Source: Rhodanobacter sp. 7MK24 (GTDB taxonomy: Bacteria; Pseudomonadota; Gammaproteobacteria; Xanthomonadales; Rhodanobacteraceae). From it: a stretch of DNA of 64,000 bases. Under the pieces are notes generated by a model. The model ran no database searches, was not told where the DNA came from, and saw only the letters and a program-made list of their open reading frames with translations. The stretch spans positions 124,001 to 188,000 of the forward strand of contig NZ_JACYXL010000005.1 of NCBI RefSeq assembly GCF_014842995.1, in the 5' to 3' direction. A program made the translations under genes and the position numbers. Shown here in pieces: positions 33,322 through 42,129 of the stretch (positions are counted from its first letter, which is position 1; every line of letters begins with the position of its first letter).

Positions 33322-34806
33322 ATGCTGTTCAAACGCATCAAGCCGATCGATCAGATCATCGCCACGGCGGAAAAGAAAAGCCTCACCCGCCAGCTCGGAG
33401 CCTTCCAGCTCACCATGTTGGGCATCGGCGCGATCATCGGCACCGGCATCTTCGTGCTCACCGCCGAGGCGGGCCAGAAGGCCGGTCCCGGCATGATGAT
33501 CGCGTTCGTGATCGCCGCGGTGGTCTGCGCTTTCGCCGCGCTGGCCTACGCGGAACTCGCCGCGATGGTGCCGGTGGCCGGCTCGGCCTACACCTATACC
33601 TACGGCGTGCTTGGCGAGGGCGTCGCGTGGATCGTGGGCTGGGCATTGGTGCTGGAGTACACCATCGCCGCAAGTACGGTATGCGTGGGCTGGGCTGGCT
33701 ACGTCAACGGCCTTCTCGCGCATGCGGGGTACGGGCTGCCGCACTTCCTGCAGGCTGGCCCGATGGATGGCGGCAGCTTCAACCTGCTGGCCTGCCTGAT
33801 CGGCCTGGCGGTCACCGGCCTGCTGGTGGTCGGCACTTCGAAGTCCGCCAAGGTCAACACCGTGCTGGTGCTGATCAAGATTGCCGCCCTCACCGCCTTC
33901 ATCTTCGTCGCACTGCCTGCGGTGAAGGACCAGAACTTCACGCCCTTCGTGCCGAACGGCTGGGGCAGCCCGATGGGCGGCATCGGCGTACTGGGCGCGG
34001 CGGCCTCCATCGTATTCGCCTACATCGGCTTCGATGCCATCTCCACCGCTGCCGAGGAAACTAAGAACCCTAATCGCAACATCCCGATCGCCCTGATCGC
34101 TTCGCTGGGCGTGTGCACCGTCTACTACCTCCTCGTGAGCTACGGTGCCGTGGGTTCAGTAGGTGCGCAGCCCATGCTGGGCCCGAACGGTCTGGCGCTT
34201 GAGCCGGGCACTCCAGCGTTTGCTGCGGCCTGCGACGGTTCACAGGCGCTGGTGTGCAGCAAGGAGGCGCTGGCCCATGTGGTGCGCCTGCTCAACCACA
34301 ATACAGTCGCCGCTTTCATCGCCTTTGCCGCCGGCATCGCATTGCCGTCGGTGATCCTGACGATGACCTATGGCCAGACCCGTATCTTCTTCACCATGTC
34401 GCGCGACGGCCTGCTGCCGCACTCGCTCGCCAAGATCCACCCGCGCTTCCACACGCCGCACGTGATCACCCTGATCACCGGCACCTTCGTCTCGCTGTTC
34501 GGAGCGCTGTTCCCGGTCGGCATCCTTGCTGACATCACCAACTCGGGCACGCTGTTCGCCTTCATCATGGTCGCCTTGGGTGTACTGATACTGCGCCGCA
34601 CGCAGCCCGATCGTCCGCGTCCGTTCCGCACGCCGATGCCGTGGGTGATCTGTCCGCTGGCGGTGATCGGCTGCCTGCTGCTGTTCCTCAATCTGTCAAG
34701 CGAAGCCAAGATCACCTTCTTCGTGTGGGGTGCGATCGGCCTGGTGGTGTACTACCTGTACGGCTACCGCAAGAGCCACCTGGCCCACGGTACCGAAGCG
34801 GACTGA
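33322..34806 (+). CDS. APC-family amino acid permease (CAT type)
   Basis: This 494-residue permease has about 12 or more membrane helices. The APC hallmark is in TMLGIGAIIGTGIFVLTAEAGQKAGPG near the N-terminus, and the CAT-type sequence FAYIGFDAISTAAEETKNPNRNIP is in the middle. A GGGGAG ribosome site precedes the start. Substrate is unknown; YfnA/YhdG-like transporters carry neutral or cationic amino acids. A second paralogue follows immediately, separated by a terminator hairpin. Confidence 0.93.
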   Translation: MLFKRIKPIDQIIATAEKKSLTRQLGAFQLTMLGIGAIIGTGIFVLTAEAGQKAGPGMMIAFVIAAVVCAFAALAYAELAAMVPVAGSAYTYTYGVLGEGVAWIVGWALVLEYTIAASTVCVGWAGYVNGLLAHAGYGLPHFLQAGPMDGGSFNLLACLIGLAVTGLLVVGTSKSAKVNTVLVLIKIAALTAFIFVALPAVKDQNFTPFVPNGWGSPMGGIGVLGAAASIVFAYIGFDAISTAAEETKNPNRNIPIALIASLGVCTVYYLLVSYGAVGSVGAQPMLGPNGLALEPGTPAFAAACDGSQALVCSKEALAHVVRLLNHNTVAAFIAFAAGIALPSVILTMTYGQTRIFFTMSRDGLLPHSLAKIHPRFHTPHVITLITGTFVSLFGALFPVGILADITNSGTLFAFIMVALGVLILRRTQPDRPRPFRTPMPWVICPLAVIGCLLLFLNLSSEAKITFFVWGAIGLVVYYLYGYRKSHLAHGTEAD

Positions 34807-34836
34807 TTCGCGCAGGCACAAGTCATTCGCCACATT

Positions 34837-34861
34837 ACCGGCACGACCACGTCGTGCCGGT
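34837..34861 (+). terminator. Terminator between the two permease genes
   Basis: Perfect 10-bp arms (ACCGGCACGA and TCGTGCCGGT) with loop CCACG are followed by TCCTTGTTT. The ribosome site of the next gene lies just behind it, so read-through could still supply the second gene. Confidence 0.75.
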
Positions 34862-34879
34862 TCCTTGTTTGGAAGTCCC

Positions 34880-36328
34880 ATGTTCAAGCAACTGCTCGCC
34901 CGCAAGATCGATTTCTCCAGCGCCGATGGCGCGCACGGCATTGGACTGAGGCGCACGCTCGGCCCCTGGGGGATCACCGCATTGGGCATCGGCGCCGTCA
35001 TCGGCACCGGCATTTTCGTGGTCACCGGACAGGCGGCAGCCGAGCATGCCGGCCCGGCGGTGCTGATCTCCTTCATCCTCGCGGCGATCTGCAGCGGCTT
35101 CACCGCGCTGTGCTACGCCGAGTTCGCCACGTTGATCCCGATCTCGGGCAGTTCCTATTCCTATGCGTACGCCACGCTGGGCGAACTGGTGGCATGGTTC
35201 ATCGGCTGGAACATGGTGCTGGAGTACGGGATCTCCGCATCCGCCGTCGCGGCCAGTTGGACCGGCTATTTCGTCAGTCTCCTCGGCGAAGTCGGTATCC
35301 ATTTGCCCGCAACGCTGACCGATGCACCGCTCGCTTTCACCGATGGCCACCTCGTGGCAACCGGACATCTGATGAATCTGCCCGCGGTCGCCATCGTGAT
35401 GGCGCTGACGGCGCTGTGCTACGTCGGCATCAAGGAATCAGCCGGCCTCAACGTGCTGATGGTGGCGCTAAAGGTGGGCCTCATCATTATCGTGGTGGTG
35501 GCCGGCTACCGCTACATCAACCCGGCCAACTGGCATCCCTTCATCCCCGACAATGTGGCGTCAGGCAAGTACGGCTGGTCGGGCATCATGCGCGGCGCGG
35601 CGATGGTGTTCTTTGCCTACATCGGCTTCGAGGCCACCTCCACCGCCGCGCAGGAATGCAAGAACCCGCAGCGCGACCTGCCCTTCGGCACGCTGGTCTC
35701 TCTGGTGATCTGCACGGTGCTCTACCTGGCGATGGCGGCCGTACTGACCGGCTTGATTTCCTACACCCAGCTCGACACGCCCGATCCGGTGGTCACCGCC
35801 ATCAAGAACATCCCGCAGCTGGCATGGCTGCGCGGGGTGGTGGAGATCGGCGCCCTGATCGGCCTGTCATCCGTGATCCTGGTGATGATCATCGCGCAGC
35901 CGCGCATCTTCATGATCATGGCGCGCGACGGTCTGTTGCCGCCGGTACTCGAGCGCATCCATCCGCGTCACCGCACGCCGCACATCAACACGGTGATCAC
36001 CGGCGTCGGCATCGCCATCCTCGCCGCGGTGTTTCCGCTGGACCTGCTGGCCGACCTCACTTCGATGGGCACACTGATCGCGTTCGTCGCGGTGTGCGCG
36101 GGCGTGCTGATCCTGCGTTACACCGCCCCGCAGCTGCATCGCGGCTTCCGCGTGCCGTGGGCGTGGGTGATCTGTCCCGCCGGCGTGCTGAGCTGCCTGG
36201 CGCTGCTGAGTTTCATGTCCTGGTTCAACTGGCTGCTGATGATCAGCTGGACGGTGATCGGCCTGGCGATCTACTTCGGCTACGGCTACCGGCACAGCAA
36301 ACTGCGCCGCGCCCAGGCCAGTGCCTGA
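34880..36328 (+). CDS. APC-family amino acid permease, second copy
   Basis: This 482-residue paralogue of the preceding permease shares the N-terminal GIGAVIGTGIFVVTGQAAAEHAGPA and the central FFAYIGFEATSTAAQECKNPQRD. About 12 membrane helices are visible. The two copies differ most in the loop after the seventh helix, which is longer in the first copy. The start at 34880 is preceded by GGAAG. Substrate is unknown. Confidence 0.93.
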   Translation: MFKQLLARKIDFSSADGAHGIGLRRTLGPWGITALGIGAVIGTGIFVVTGQAAAEHAGPAVLISFILAAICSGFTALCYAEFATLIPISGSSYSYAYATLGELVAWFIGWNMVLEYGISASAVAASWTGYFVSLLGEVGIHLPATLTDAPLAFTDGHLVATGHLMNLPAVAIVMALTALCYVGIKESAGLNVLMVALKVGLIIIVVVAGYRYINPANWHPFIPDNVASGKYGWSGIMRGAAMVFFAYIGFEATSTAAQECKNPQRDLPFGTLVSLVICTVLYLAMAAVLTGLISYTQLDTPDPVVTAIKNIPQLAWLRGVVEIGALIGLSSVILVMIIAQPRIFMIMARDGLLPPVLERIHPRHRTPHINTVITGVGIAILAAVFPLDLLADLTSMGTLIAFVAVCAGVLILRYTAPQLHRGFRVPWAWVICPAGVLSCLALLSFMSWFNWLLMISWTVIGLAIYFGYGYRHSKLRRAQASA

Positions 36329-36537
36329 AGCGGAACTTCGGCAAAATGTGCCGAAAACCATCCCTTTTTCGGCCATCAATGCCGATCATGACCGGCCCAG
36401 TCTCGAAGTGCCGCCGCACCCGGGGACACTCCAAATTCAAAAACAAATCCTTGTCTTTGAATGACTTAACGGAATATTTCCGAAAGAGCCTCGACTATCC
36501 ACAGCCCATTCGCCTCGGCCGGGGGTATGATCCTCAG

Positions 36538-36632
36538 TCCGAGGGTTGATCACTTGGCAGTGGGCCCCGGATCGCCGCCCGGCGCGTCAGGTGGGTAGCT
36601 CCTCAAGCCTGACGCGCCGGGCAGCACTTTTC
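36538..36632 (+). ncRNA. Candidate small RNA ending in a strong hairpin
   Basis: A -10-like TATGAT (36526-36531) would start a transcript of about 95 nt. It contains a small hairpin (CCTC-AGTC-CGAGG) partly at its 5' end and a 15-bp perfect stem (GCCCGGCGCGTCAGG, 36577-36591, with its complement at 36608-36622) followed by AGCACTTTT. There is no good -35 box. The hairpin could instead be a distant terminator for the permease gene. Confidence 0.3.
36577..36632 (+). terminator. Strong 15-bp hairpin
   Basis: The perfect 15-bp arms and 16-nt loop are followed by AGCACTTTT. It ends either the permease transcript or a small RNA read on the plus strand. Confidence 0.6.
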
Positions 36633-36712
36633 CCGCCGCCCTTCCCTTCGCATTCCACGACTGCACGACGCAGCCGTTGGCAATCGATCCCCGCGCCGAA
36701 CACGCGCAAAAG

Positions 36713-36739
36713 AAAGGCCGGCAACTCGTGCCGGCCTTT
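36713..36739 (-). terminator. Terminator downstream of the HiPIP gene
   Basis: Perfect 11-bp arms (AAAGGCCGGCA and TGCCGGCCTTT) with a 5-nt loop are followed on the minus strand by CTTTTGCG. Confidence 0.8.
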
Positions 36740-36776
36740 CACGCATATCATCGATGCAACAGACTGAATCGCTCGG

Positions 36777-37109
36777 TCACTTCGCCTTCGGCGAATGCGA
36801 CACGCACCATCCCTTCGCATTGACTGCCTTGCCCGGAAACAGTGCGCACGGGCCGTAGCCGGTCGGACCACCGGAGTAAAACTGGCAATTGGCGCACGCG
36901 TCGCCGGCCTTGTGCTTGGGATCGGTAGTCTTGCTGGCATCCTCCACATAACCCAGCGCCTTGGCGGTCGGGTCGGAATCGTCCACGTGCGGCAGATCGG
37001 CAGCGCGGACCACGCGCGGCAGACCGCCTATTGCCATCACGGCCGCCGTGGTGCCGGCAGCCAACTTAAGGAAACGGCGACGCGATTCGTTGTTTTCGTC
37101 ACGAGACAT
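36777..37109 (-). CDS. High-potential iron-sulfur protein
   Basis: This 110-residue periplasmic electron carrier has a Tat signal (RRRFLKLAAG, twin Arg at 10-12). The four cluster cysteines are Cys72, Cys75, Cys88 and Cys102 in ACANCQFY, GPCALFPG and WCVSHSP. HiPIPs shuttle electrons between bc1 complexes and reaction centres or oxidases. It is a single gene with its own terminator. Confidence 0.95.
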   Translation of the reverse strand: MSRDENNESRRRFLKLAAGTTAAVMAIGGLPRVVRAADLPHVDDSDPTAKALGYVEDASKTTDPKHKAGDACANCQFYSGGPTGYGPCALFPGKAVNAKGWCVSHSPKAK

Positions 37110-37253
37110 CGGAAACCTCCGTCATGGGCCAACGCCCCCACCACGCGTGATGGTGGAAACATCCGGAATGCTACGCCCACCGTCCAAATCGAGGCGCGAA
37201 TGGATCGCATTCGGTGCAGACACGTTGCCGCAGGGCGACCCCTTCATGCGTGA

Positions 37254-37281
37254 TATAGTTTCGCACTCGTTTGGACGTCCA
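37254..37281 (+). promoter_or_regulatory. Possible mtnB promoter and operator
   Basis: A -10-like TATAGT (37254-37259) is followed by the perfect 10-bp palindrome TGGACGTCCA (37272-37281), which ends 5 bp before the mtnB start. It resembles the methionine-box core ACGT dyad, but no regulator is encoded nearby. There is no clear -35. Confidence 0.3.
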
Positions 37282-37286
37282 TTTGC

Positions 37287-37934
37287 ATGAGCCAACAGCT
37301 GCCCGACTCGATTCCACCCAGCCTCTTCGCAGCGCGAGCCGAGGCCATCGCCGATGCAGCTCGCGAACTGGCGCTCGCCGGATGGACGCCTGCCACCAGC
37401 AGCAACTTCTCGATGCGCATCGATGCGGAACACGCCGCGATCACCATCTCCGGCCGCGACAAGGGCAAGCTGGGCCGCAACGACATCATGCTGGTGGACA
37501 TGCAAGGCCATGCCGTCGGCACCGACGCCCGCCCCAGCGCGGAAACCGCGCTGCATACCCAGATCTACCGGCGCTGGCCGGGAGCACAGGCTGTGCTGCA
37601 CACCCATTCGCGCACGCAGAGCGTGGCATCGCGGCTGTTCGCGCGCGACGGCTTGATTCGGCTGGAGGGCTGGGAATTGCAGAAGGCCATCGCCGGCCAC
37701 ACCACGCACGAAAGCGTGCTGGAAATCCCGGTGTTTCCCAACACCCAGCATATGCCCGAGCTGGTGGCGCGCGTCGACGCATGGCTGGACGCCGGCAAGC
37801 CGCTCGCGGCCTACCTGATCGACGGCCATGGCATCTACACCTGGGGCCGCGACATGGCCGAGGCGCGACGCCATCTGGAGGCACTGGAATTCCTGCTGGG
37901 CTGCGAACTCGACCTACGGAGACTCAACGCATGA
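37287..37934 (+). CDS. mtnB: Methylthioribulose-1-phosphate dehydratase
   Basis: This 215-residue class II aldolase-fold enzyme belongs to the methionine salvage pathway. Zinc ligands are in [11 protein letters not shown] and [19 protein letters not shown] and [14 protein letters not shown] match the MtnB group. It is the first gene of mtnB-mtnD-mtnC, overlapping mtnD by 4 nt. Confidence 0.95.
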   Translation: MSQQLPDSIPPSLFAARAEAIADAARELALAGWTPATSSNFSMRIDAEHAAITISGRDKGKLGRNDIMLVDMQGHAVGTDARPSAETALHTQIYRRWPGAQAVLHTHSRTQSVASRLFARDGLIRLEGWELQKAIAGHTTHESVLEIPVFPNTQHMPELVARVDAWLDAGKPLAAYLIDGHGIYTWGRDMAEARRHLEALEFLLGCELDLRRLNA

Positions 37935-38485
37935 GCCGTCTGCGCATCTTCGACGAAAACCATCCGGCAACACCGCTGTCCCTCCATGCCGAGCACGCGG
38001 CCATCGCCCGCGAGCTGGGCAAGGTTGGGGTGCGCTTCGAACAGTGGGCTGCCAACCAGCCCATCGCTCCCGGCGCCGGCCAGGACACGGTGATCGCCGC
38101 TTACCGCAACGACATCGACCGCCTGATGCGCGAGGAAGGCTACCAGTCGGTGGACGTGATCAGCCTCGCGCCCGATCACCCGGATCGCGCCGCGCTGCGC
38201 CAGAAGTTCCTCTCCGAACACACCCATAGCGAGGACGAGGTGCGTTTTTTCGTGGCTGGTGCCGGCCAATTCACCCTGCACATAGCCGGCAAGGTCTACG
38301 AGGTGCTGTGCGAGCAGGGCGACCTGATCGGCGTGCCGGACGGCACCCGGCACTGGTTCGACATGAGCGAGGCGCCCTATTTCGTGGCGATCCGCCTGTT
38401 CACCAACAAGGAAGGCTGGGTGGCCAACTTCACCGGCAGCGACATCGCAGCAGGCTTCCCGCGCATGCAACCCGTCACAACCTGA
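37931..38485 (+). CDS. mtnD: Acireductone dioxygenase
   Basis: This 184-residue metal-dependent cupin converts acireductone to the 2-keto precursor of methionine (Fe form) or an off-pathway product (Ni form). Metal ligands are in [12 protein letters not shown] and the later His in GTRHWFD. It is translationally coupled to mtnB by ATGA. Confidence 0.96.
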   Translation: MSRLRIFDENHPATPLSLHAEHAAIARELGKVGVRFEQWAANQPIAPGAGQDTVIAAYRNDIDRLMREEGYQSVDVISLAPDHPDRAALRQKFLSEHTHSEDEVRFFVAGAGQFTLHIAGKVYEVLCEQGDLIGVPDGTRHWFDMSEAPYFVAIRLFTNKEGWVANFTGSDIAAGFPRMQPVTT

Positions 38486-38562
38486 GCCTTGCCTTCCCCC
38501 CAGGAAAAGGTTTGACGCGCAAGGCCGGGTAAACTGTTCGTTCACCGCCCCAAGCAGCAGCC

Positions 38563-39249
38563 ATGCCCGAAATCCGCGCCATCGTCACCGACATCGAAGG
38601 CACCACCAGTTCGATCAGCTTCGTCAAAGACGTGCTGTTTCCCTATGCGCGCAAGCGCCTGCCCGCCTTCGTCGAGACCCACGCCGACCGGCCCGAGGTG
38701 CAGCACTGGCTGCACGAAGCGGCGAAGGAAGCCAACTACATCGAGGCCAGTCGCAAGGAAGTGATCGACTTGCTGCTGCGCTGGATAGACGAGGATCGCA
38801 AGTTCACCGCGTTGAAGGCCCTCCAAGGCATGATCTGGCAGGAAGGCTACGAGGCCGGCGATTACCGCGCCCATGTCTATCCCGAAGTGGCGGCGCAGTT
38901 GCGCGCGTGGCGCGCAAAGGGCCTGCACCTGTACGTGTATTCCTCCGGCTCGGTGCCGGCGCAAAAGCTGTTCTTCGGCTACAGCGAGAGTGGCGACCTC
39001 ACCCCGCTGTTCGCCGGCTATTTCGACACCGAAACCGGCCCGAAGCGCGAGCAGGACTCCTACGAAAAAATCGCCGAGGCCATCGGCGAGCAACCGCAAC
39101 ATCTGCTGTTCCTCTCCGACATCGTCGAAGAACTGGACGCCGCCCGAGCCGCCGGCTTCCAGACTGGCTGGCTGCTGCGTCCACCGCAGGCAATACCCAC
39201 CGAACCACGCCACCCCGCCTACGCCGATTTCGACGCCATCACCCTCTGA
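38563..39249 (+). CDS. mtnC: Enolase-phosphatase E1
   Basis: This 228-residue HAD-family enzyme enolises and dephosphorylates 2,3-diketo-5-methylthiopentyl-1-phosphate. The nucleophile motif is [15 protein letters not shown], motif II is [11 protein letters not shown], and the metal motif is [13 protein letters not shown]. It lies 77 bp after mtnD. mtnA and mtnN are not in the window. Confidence 0.96.
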   Translation: MPEIRAIVTDIEGTTSSISFVKDVLFPYARKRLPAFVETHADRPEVQHWLHEAAKEANYIEASRKEVIDLLLRWIDEDRKFTALKALQGMIWQEGYEAGDYRAHVYPEVAAQLRAWRAKGLHLYVYSSGSVPAQKLFFGYSESGDLTPLFAGYFDTETGPKREQDSYEKIAEAIGEQPQHLLFLSDIVEELDAARAAGFQTGWLLRPPQAIPTEPRHPAYADFDAITL

Positions 39250-39261
39250 GCCCGCCGCCGC

Positions 39262-40275
39262 ATGCGCACCGTCCTTACCGCCCTGCTCGCCTTCGCCGCC
39301 GGCCTGCTGTTGATGCAGTGGCTGCCCAGCCACGCCGCGCCGCCGTCCATTGCCGGCACGACGGTGGCCGCGGCCGGCAGTGTCGCTTCGTCCAGTTCGT
39401 CCGCCGACGACGGCGAGGACAGCGAGGGCGACGCCAATTGGCCGCAGCAGGCCCCCACGCCCGAGCAGGTGCTGTACTCCCAGCCCAAGATGCTGCAGGA
39501 CGAGCTGGCGAAACTGGGGCCGCGCGTTCCCGGCAAGCCCAACCTCTACCTGGTCGCCTTTGCCGGCGACGGCAGCCAGGACGTGTTCCGCAACGAAGCC
39601 GAATATGCCGCCAAGCTGTTCCGCCAACGCTTCGGCGCCAGCGCGCACGCGCTGGTGCTGGAGAACAACCCGGCCTCGCTTTCCACGCATCCCATTGCCG
39701 GCTGGAACAACCTCGAAGCCGCGTTGACCGGACTTTCCAAAGTGATGCAGCCGGACGACATCCTGATGCTCTACGTCACCACCCATGGCAGCGACGACCA
39801 CGAACTGCTGGTGGACATGGATCCGCTGCCGCTGGACCAGATCGGTGCGCAGGACCTCGCCGAGATCCTCAAGGAGCACCCGTTCAAGTGGAAGGTGGTG
39901 GTGGTCAATGCCTGCTATTCCGGCGGCTTCATTCCTCCGTTGTCCACCAGCGGCACGCTGGTGCTCACTTCCGCGCGCACCGACCGCAGCTCGTTCGGCT
40001 GCGGGACCGAGTCCGACCTCACCTACTTCGGCCACGCGTTCCTGGTGGATGCCCTGAACCGTACCGACAACTTCGTGGATGCCTTCGCCCAGGCCAAAAC
40101 CGAGATCGCGCAGTGGGAGCAGCATGACAAGCTCACGCCCTCGGAACCGCAGAGCTATGTAGGGGACGGCATCGAAGGCGAACTGGATGCCTGGCGCAAG
40201 GGCGTTGTGCCCGGCGCCTCTGTACCGTTTATGCCGGCGCCGCCGGCGCCCGCTTCCACCGCGGCGAATCCTTGA
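39262..40275 (+). CDS. Exported C13 (legumain-like) cysteine peptidase
   Basis: This 337-residue protein has an N-terminal signal/anchor (VLTALLAFAAGLLLMQWLP), a Ser/Asp-rich linker and a caspase-clan fold. The catalytic dyad motifs are VTTHGS (His175) and VNACYSGGF (Cys218), as in peptidase family C13. The C-terminal tail is Ala/Pro-rich. It starts 12 bp after mtnC and so is probably co-transcribed, though no link to methionine salvage is evident. Substrate is unknown. Confidence 0.85.
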   Translation: MRTVLTALLAFAAGLLLMQWLPSHAAPPSIAGTTVAAAGSVASSSSSADDGEDSEGDANWPQQAPTPEQVLYSQPKMLQDELAKLGPRVPGKPNLYLVAFAGDGSQDVFRNEAEYAAKLFRQRFGASAHALVLENNPASLSTHPIAGWNNLEAALTGLSKVMQPDDILMLYVTTHGSDDHELLVDMDPLPLDQIGAQDLAEILKEHPFKWKVVVVNACYSGGFIPPLSTSGTLVLTSARTDRSSFGCGTESDLTYFGHAFLVDALNRTDNFVDAFAQAKTEIAQWEQHDKLTPSEPQSYVGDGIEGELDAWRKGVVPGASVPFMPAPPAPASTAANP

Positions 40276-40648
40276 GGCTTCCTGACAATCTCCGATTCAC
40301 TGGGGACCTCGCCCTGCGTTGTCGCAAGTAAGAAGATGGTTTCGATCGCTGCCGCCGCCCGAACTCCTTCCCTGTGCCGGCCCATGCCATCGCAGGAGTG
40401 GTGACGAGCAGCGAAGCCGGCGCGAGGTGCCGAGGGCGGGATGCCCATGATCAAGGAGAAGGAACCAGAAGCCACCTAGTTTGATACGCCGGAGCTACAA
40501 GCAAATTGTGCAGCGGGTCGCGGAAGCCGTTCATCCTAGGCGACAGGCGGGCTGCCACGCGATATCCGAAAGCTGAGCTACTTCCGTGGCTCGCTGTCCA
40601 GGCAGTGCAGTTTATGCGGAGAGCTTGAAGGAGCTCTGGGGCGACGCT
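40276..40648. other. Gap between peptidase gene and hisI
   Basis: This 373-bp gap lies between convergent genes. I find no supported gene, RNA or repeat. A weak hairpin (AGAGCT / AGCTCT, about 40620-40637) near the hisI end may help termination. Confidence 0.5.
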
Positions 40649-41272
40649 TCAACCCGCAGCGTGACGCCGCGCCAACACGCCTGCCGCATCGGCAAGCGAC
40701 AGCCCGCGTGCACGCAACAGCACGACGAGGTGGAACAGCAAATCCGCCGCCTCCCCCAGCAGTTCCTCTTCGCCTTGCGCTACGGCGGCAAGCGCAGTCT
40801 CCACGCCCTCCTCGCCTACCTTCTGCGCGATGCGGCGGACGCCGCCTTCGAACAATCGGGTGGTGTAGCTGCCTTGCGGACGATCGGCATCGCGCCGCGC
40901 GACCAGCACATCGAGCTCGGCCAGAAAGCCCAGTGGCGGCCGTACGTCGTCGCCGAAGCAGCTGGATGTTCCGTTGTGGCAAGTCGGCCCGTGCGGCTCC
41001 GCCTGCAGCAGCAGCGTGTCGGCGTCGCAGTCGACGCGGATGGATTTCAGCGCCAGCACGTGACCGGAGCTTTCGCCCTTTGTCCAAAGACGCTGCTTGC
41101 TGCGGCTCCAGAACGTGACGTGGCCGCTGCGCTGCGTTTCCGCCAGGGCATCGGCGTTCATGTAGCCGAGCATCAGCACCTCGCCGGTCAGCCAGTGCTG
41201 CACGACGGCGGGCAAAAGGCCGTCGCCCTTGGGCCAGTCGAGTCGCGCAAGATCAGTCTGGATGTCGCTCAT
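40649..41272 (-). CDS. hisI: Bifunctional phosphoribosyl-AMP cyclohydrolase/phosphoribosyl-ATP pyrophosphatase
   Basis: This 207-residue HisIE fusion catalyses the second and third steps of histidine synthesis. The cyclohydrolase half has GYMNADALAETQRSGHVTFWSRS, LQAEPHGPTCHNG and SCFGDD. The pyrophosphatase half has KVGEEGVETALAAV and EAADLLFHLVVLL. It is the last gene of hisGDCBHAFI, separated from hisF by 83 bp with a REP-like hairpin. Confidence 0.96.
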   Translation of the reverse strand: MSDIQTDLARLDWPKGDGLLPAVVQHWLTGEVLMLGYMNADALAETQRSGHVTFWSRSKQRLWTKGESSGHVLALKSIRVDCDADTLLLQAEPHGPTCHNGTSSCFGDDVRPPLGFLAELDVLVARRDADRPQGSYTTRLFEGGVRRIAQKVGEEGVETALAAVAQGEEELLGEAADLLFHLVVLLRARGLSLADAAGVLARRHAAG

Positions 41273-41325
41273 GGACGGTACCTGCAGTCGTATGCGCCGA
41301 GGCATACAGGAAAGTATGGTTTCTC

Positions 41326-41353
41326 CGTCATTCCGGCGAAAGGCGGAATGACG
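41326..41353. repeat. REP-like hairpin between hisF and hisI
   Basis: Perfect 10-bp arms CGTCATTCCG and CGGAATGACG enclose GCGAAAGG. The sequence resembles the widespread CGTCATTCC(C/G)GCGAA dispersed hairpin of many proteobacteria. It sits 3 bp from the hisF stop codon. Confidence 0.65.
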
Positions 41354-41355
41354 AG

Positions 41356-42129
41356 CTAACAGGCTCGCACGGCCACGCCCTGCCCTTGCAGGTAGCGCTT
41401 GAGCTCGGGAATCGCAATCGCGCCGGAGTGGAATACGCTCGCGGCGAGCGCACCGTCCACGTCGGCTTCGACGAAAGCATCGCGGAAATGTTCGATGGTG
41501 CCGGCGCCACCCGACGCGATCAGCGGCACGCGGCACAGCGCACGCACCGCGCCGAGCTGTTCGAGGTCGTAGCCCTGGCGCACGCCATCGCTGCCCATGC
41601 AGTTGAGCACGATCTCACCGGCACCGAGGCGCTGCGCCTCGGCCACCCAGTCCAACGTGCGACGCGCCAGGGCGCGCGTCTTCGACGGGTCGCCGGTGTA
41701 CTGGCGTACACGCCACTCGCCGTCGGCGTCGCGCAGCGAATCGACACCCACCACTACGCACTGTACGCCGAAGGCGGCGGCCAGTTCGGCGACCAGCTCC
41801 GGCCGTTCCAGCGCCGGGGAGTTCACCGACACCTTGTCCGCGCCCGCGTGCAGTACGGCCCGCGCGTCGTCCACGGAGCGGATGCCGCCTGCCACGCAGA
41901 ATGGGATGTCGATCACCCGCGCCACCTTCTCCACCCAGCCGCGGTCCACGCTGCGCCCTTCCGGGCTGGCGGTGATGTCGTAGAACACCAGTTCGTCGGC
42001 GCCTTCGTCGCGGTAGCGCAGCGCCAGGTCCACGATGCCGCCCATCGCCACGTGGTCGCGGAAGCGCACGCCCTTGACCACCTGGCCATCGCGTACGTCG
42101 AGGCAGGGGATGATGCGTCGGCTCAGCAT
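41356..42129 (-). CDS. hisF: Imidazole glycerol phosphate synthase cyclase subunit
   Basis: This 257-residue TIM-barrel partner of HisH has [19 protein letters not shown] at the N-terminus (catalytic Asp in CLDV). [26 protein letters not shown] and [10 protein letters not shown] are also visible. It overlaps hisA by 7 nt. Confidence 0.97.
   Translation of the reverse strand: MLSRRIIPCLDVRDGQVVKGVRFRDHVAMGGIVDLALRYRDEGADELVFYDITASPEGRSVDRGWVEKVARVIDIPFCVAGGIRSVDDARAVLHAGADKVSVNSPALERPELVAELAAAFGVQCVVVGVDSLRDADGEWRVRQYTGDPSKTRALARRTLDWVAEAQRLGAGEIVLNCMGSDGVRQGYDLEQLGAVRALCRVPLIASGGAGTIEHFRDAFVEADVDGALAASVFHSGAIAIPELKRYLQGQGVAVRAC

Larger units (their letters stand above)
36329..36776. other. 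Gap between permease and HiPIP genes
   Basis: This 448-bp gap contains an AT-richer first half, a candidate small-RNA unit (about 36526-36632) and the HiPIP terminator (36713-36739). I see no supported protein-coding gene. Confidence 0.5.

Noticed and set aside
37110-37286. A SAM riboswitch before mtnB
   Set aside because: I could not build a known SAM riboswitch fold from the 177-bp leader. Only a short palindrome close to the start is evident.
38542-40125. A 527-codon minus-strand frame opposite mtnC and the C13 peptidase
   Set aside because: The plus-strand genes have full active-site motifs, while the antisense frame has none.
40276-40648. A small gene or pseudogene between the peptidase gene and hisI
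   Set aside because: Open frames there are short or antisense to hisI, and no conserved motif or ribosome site was found.
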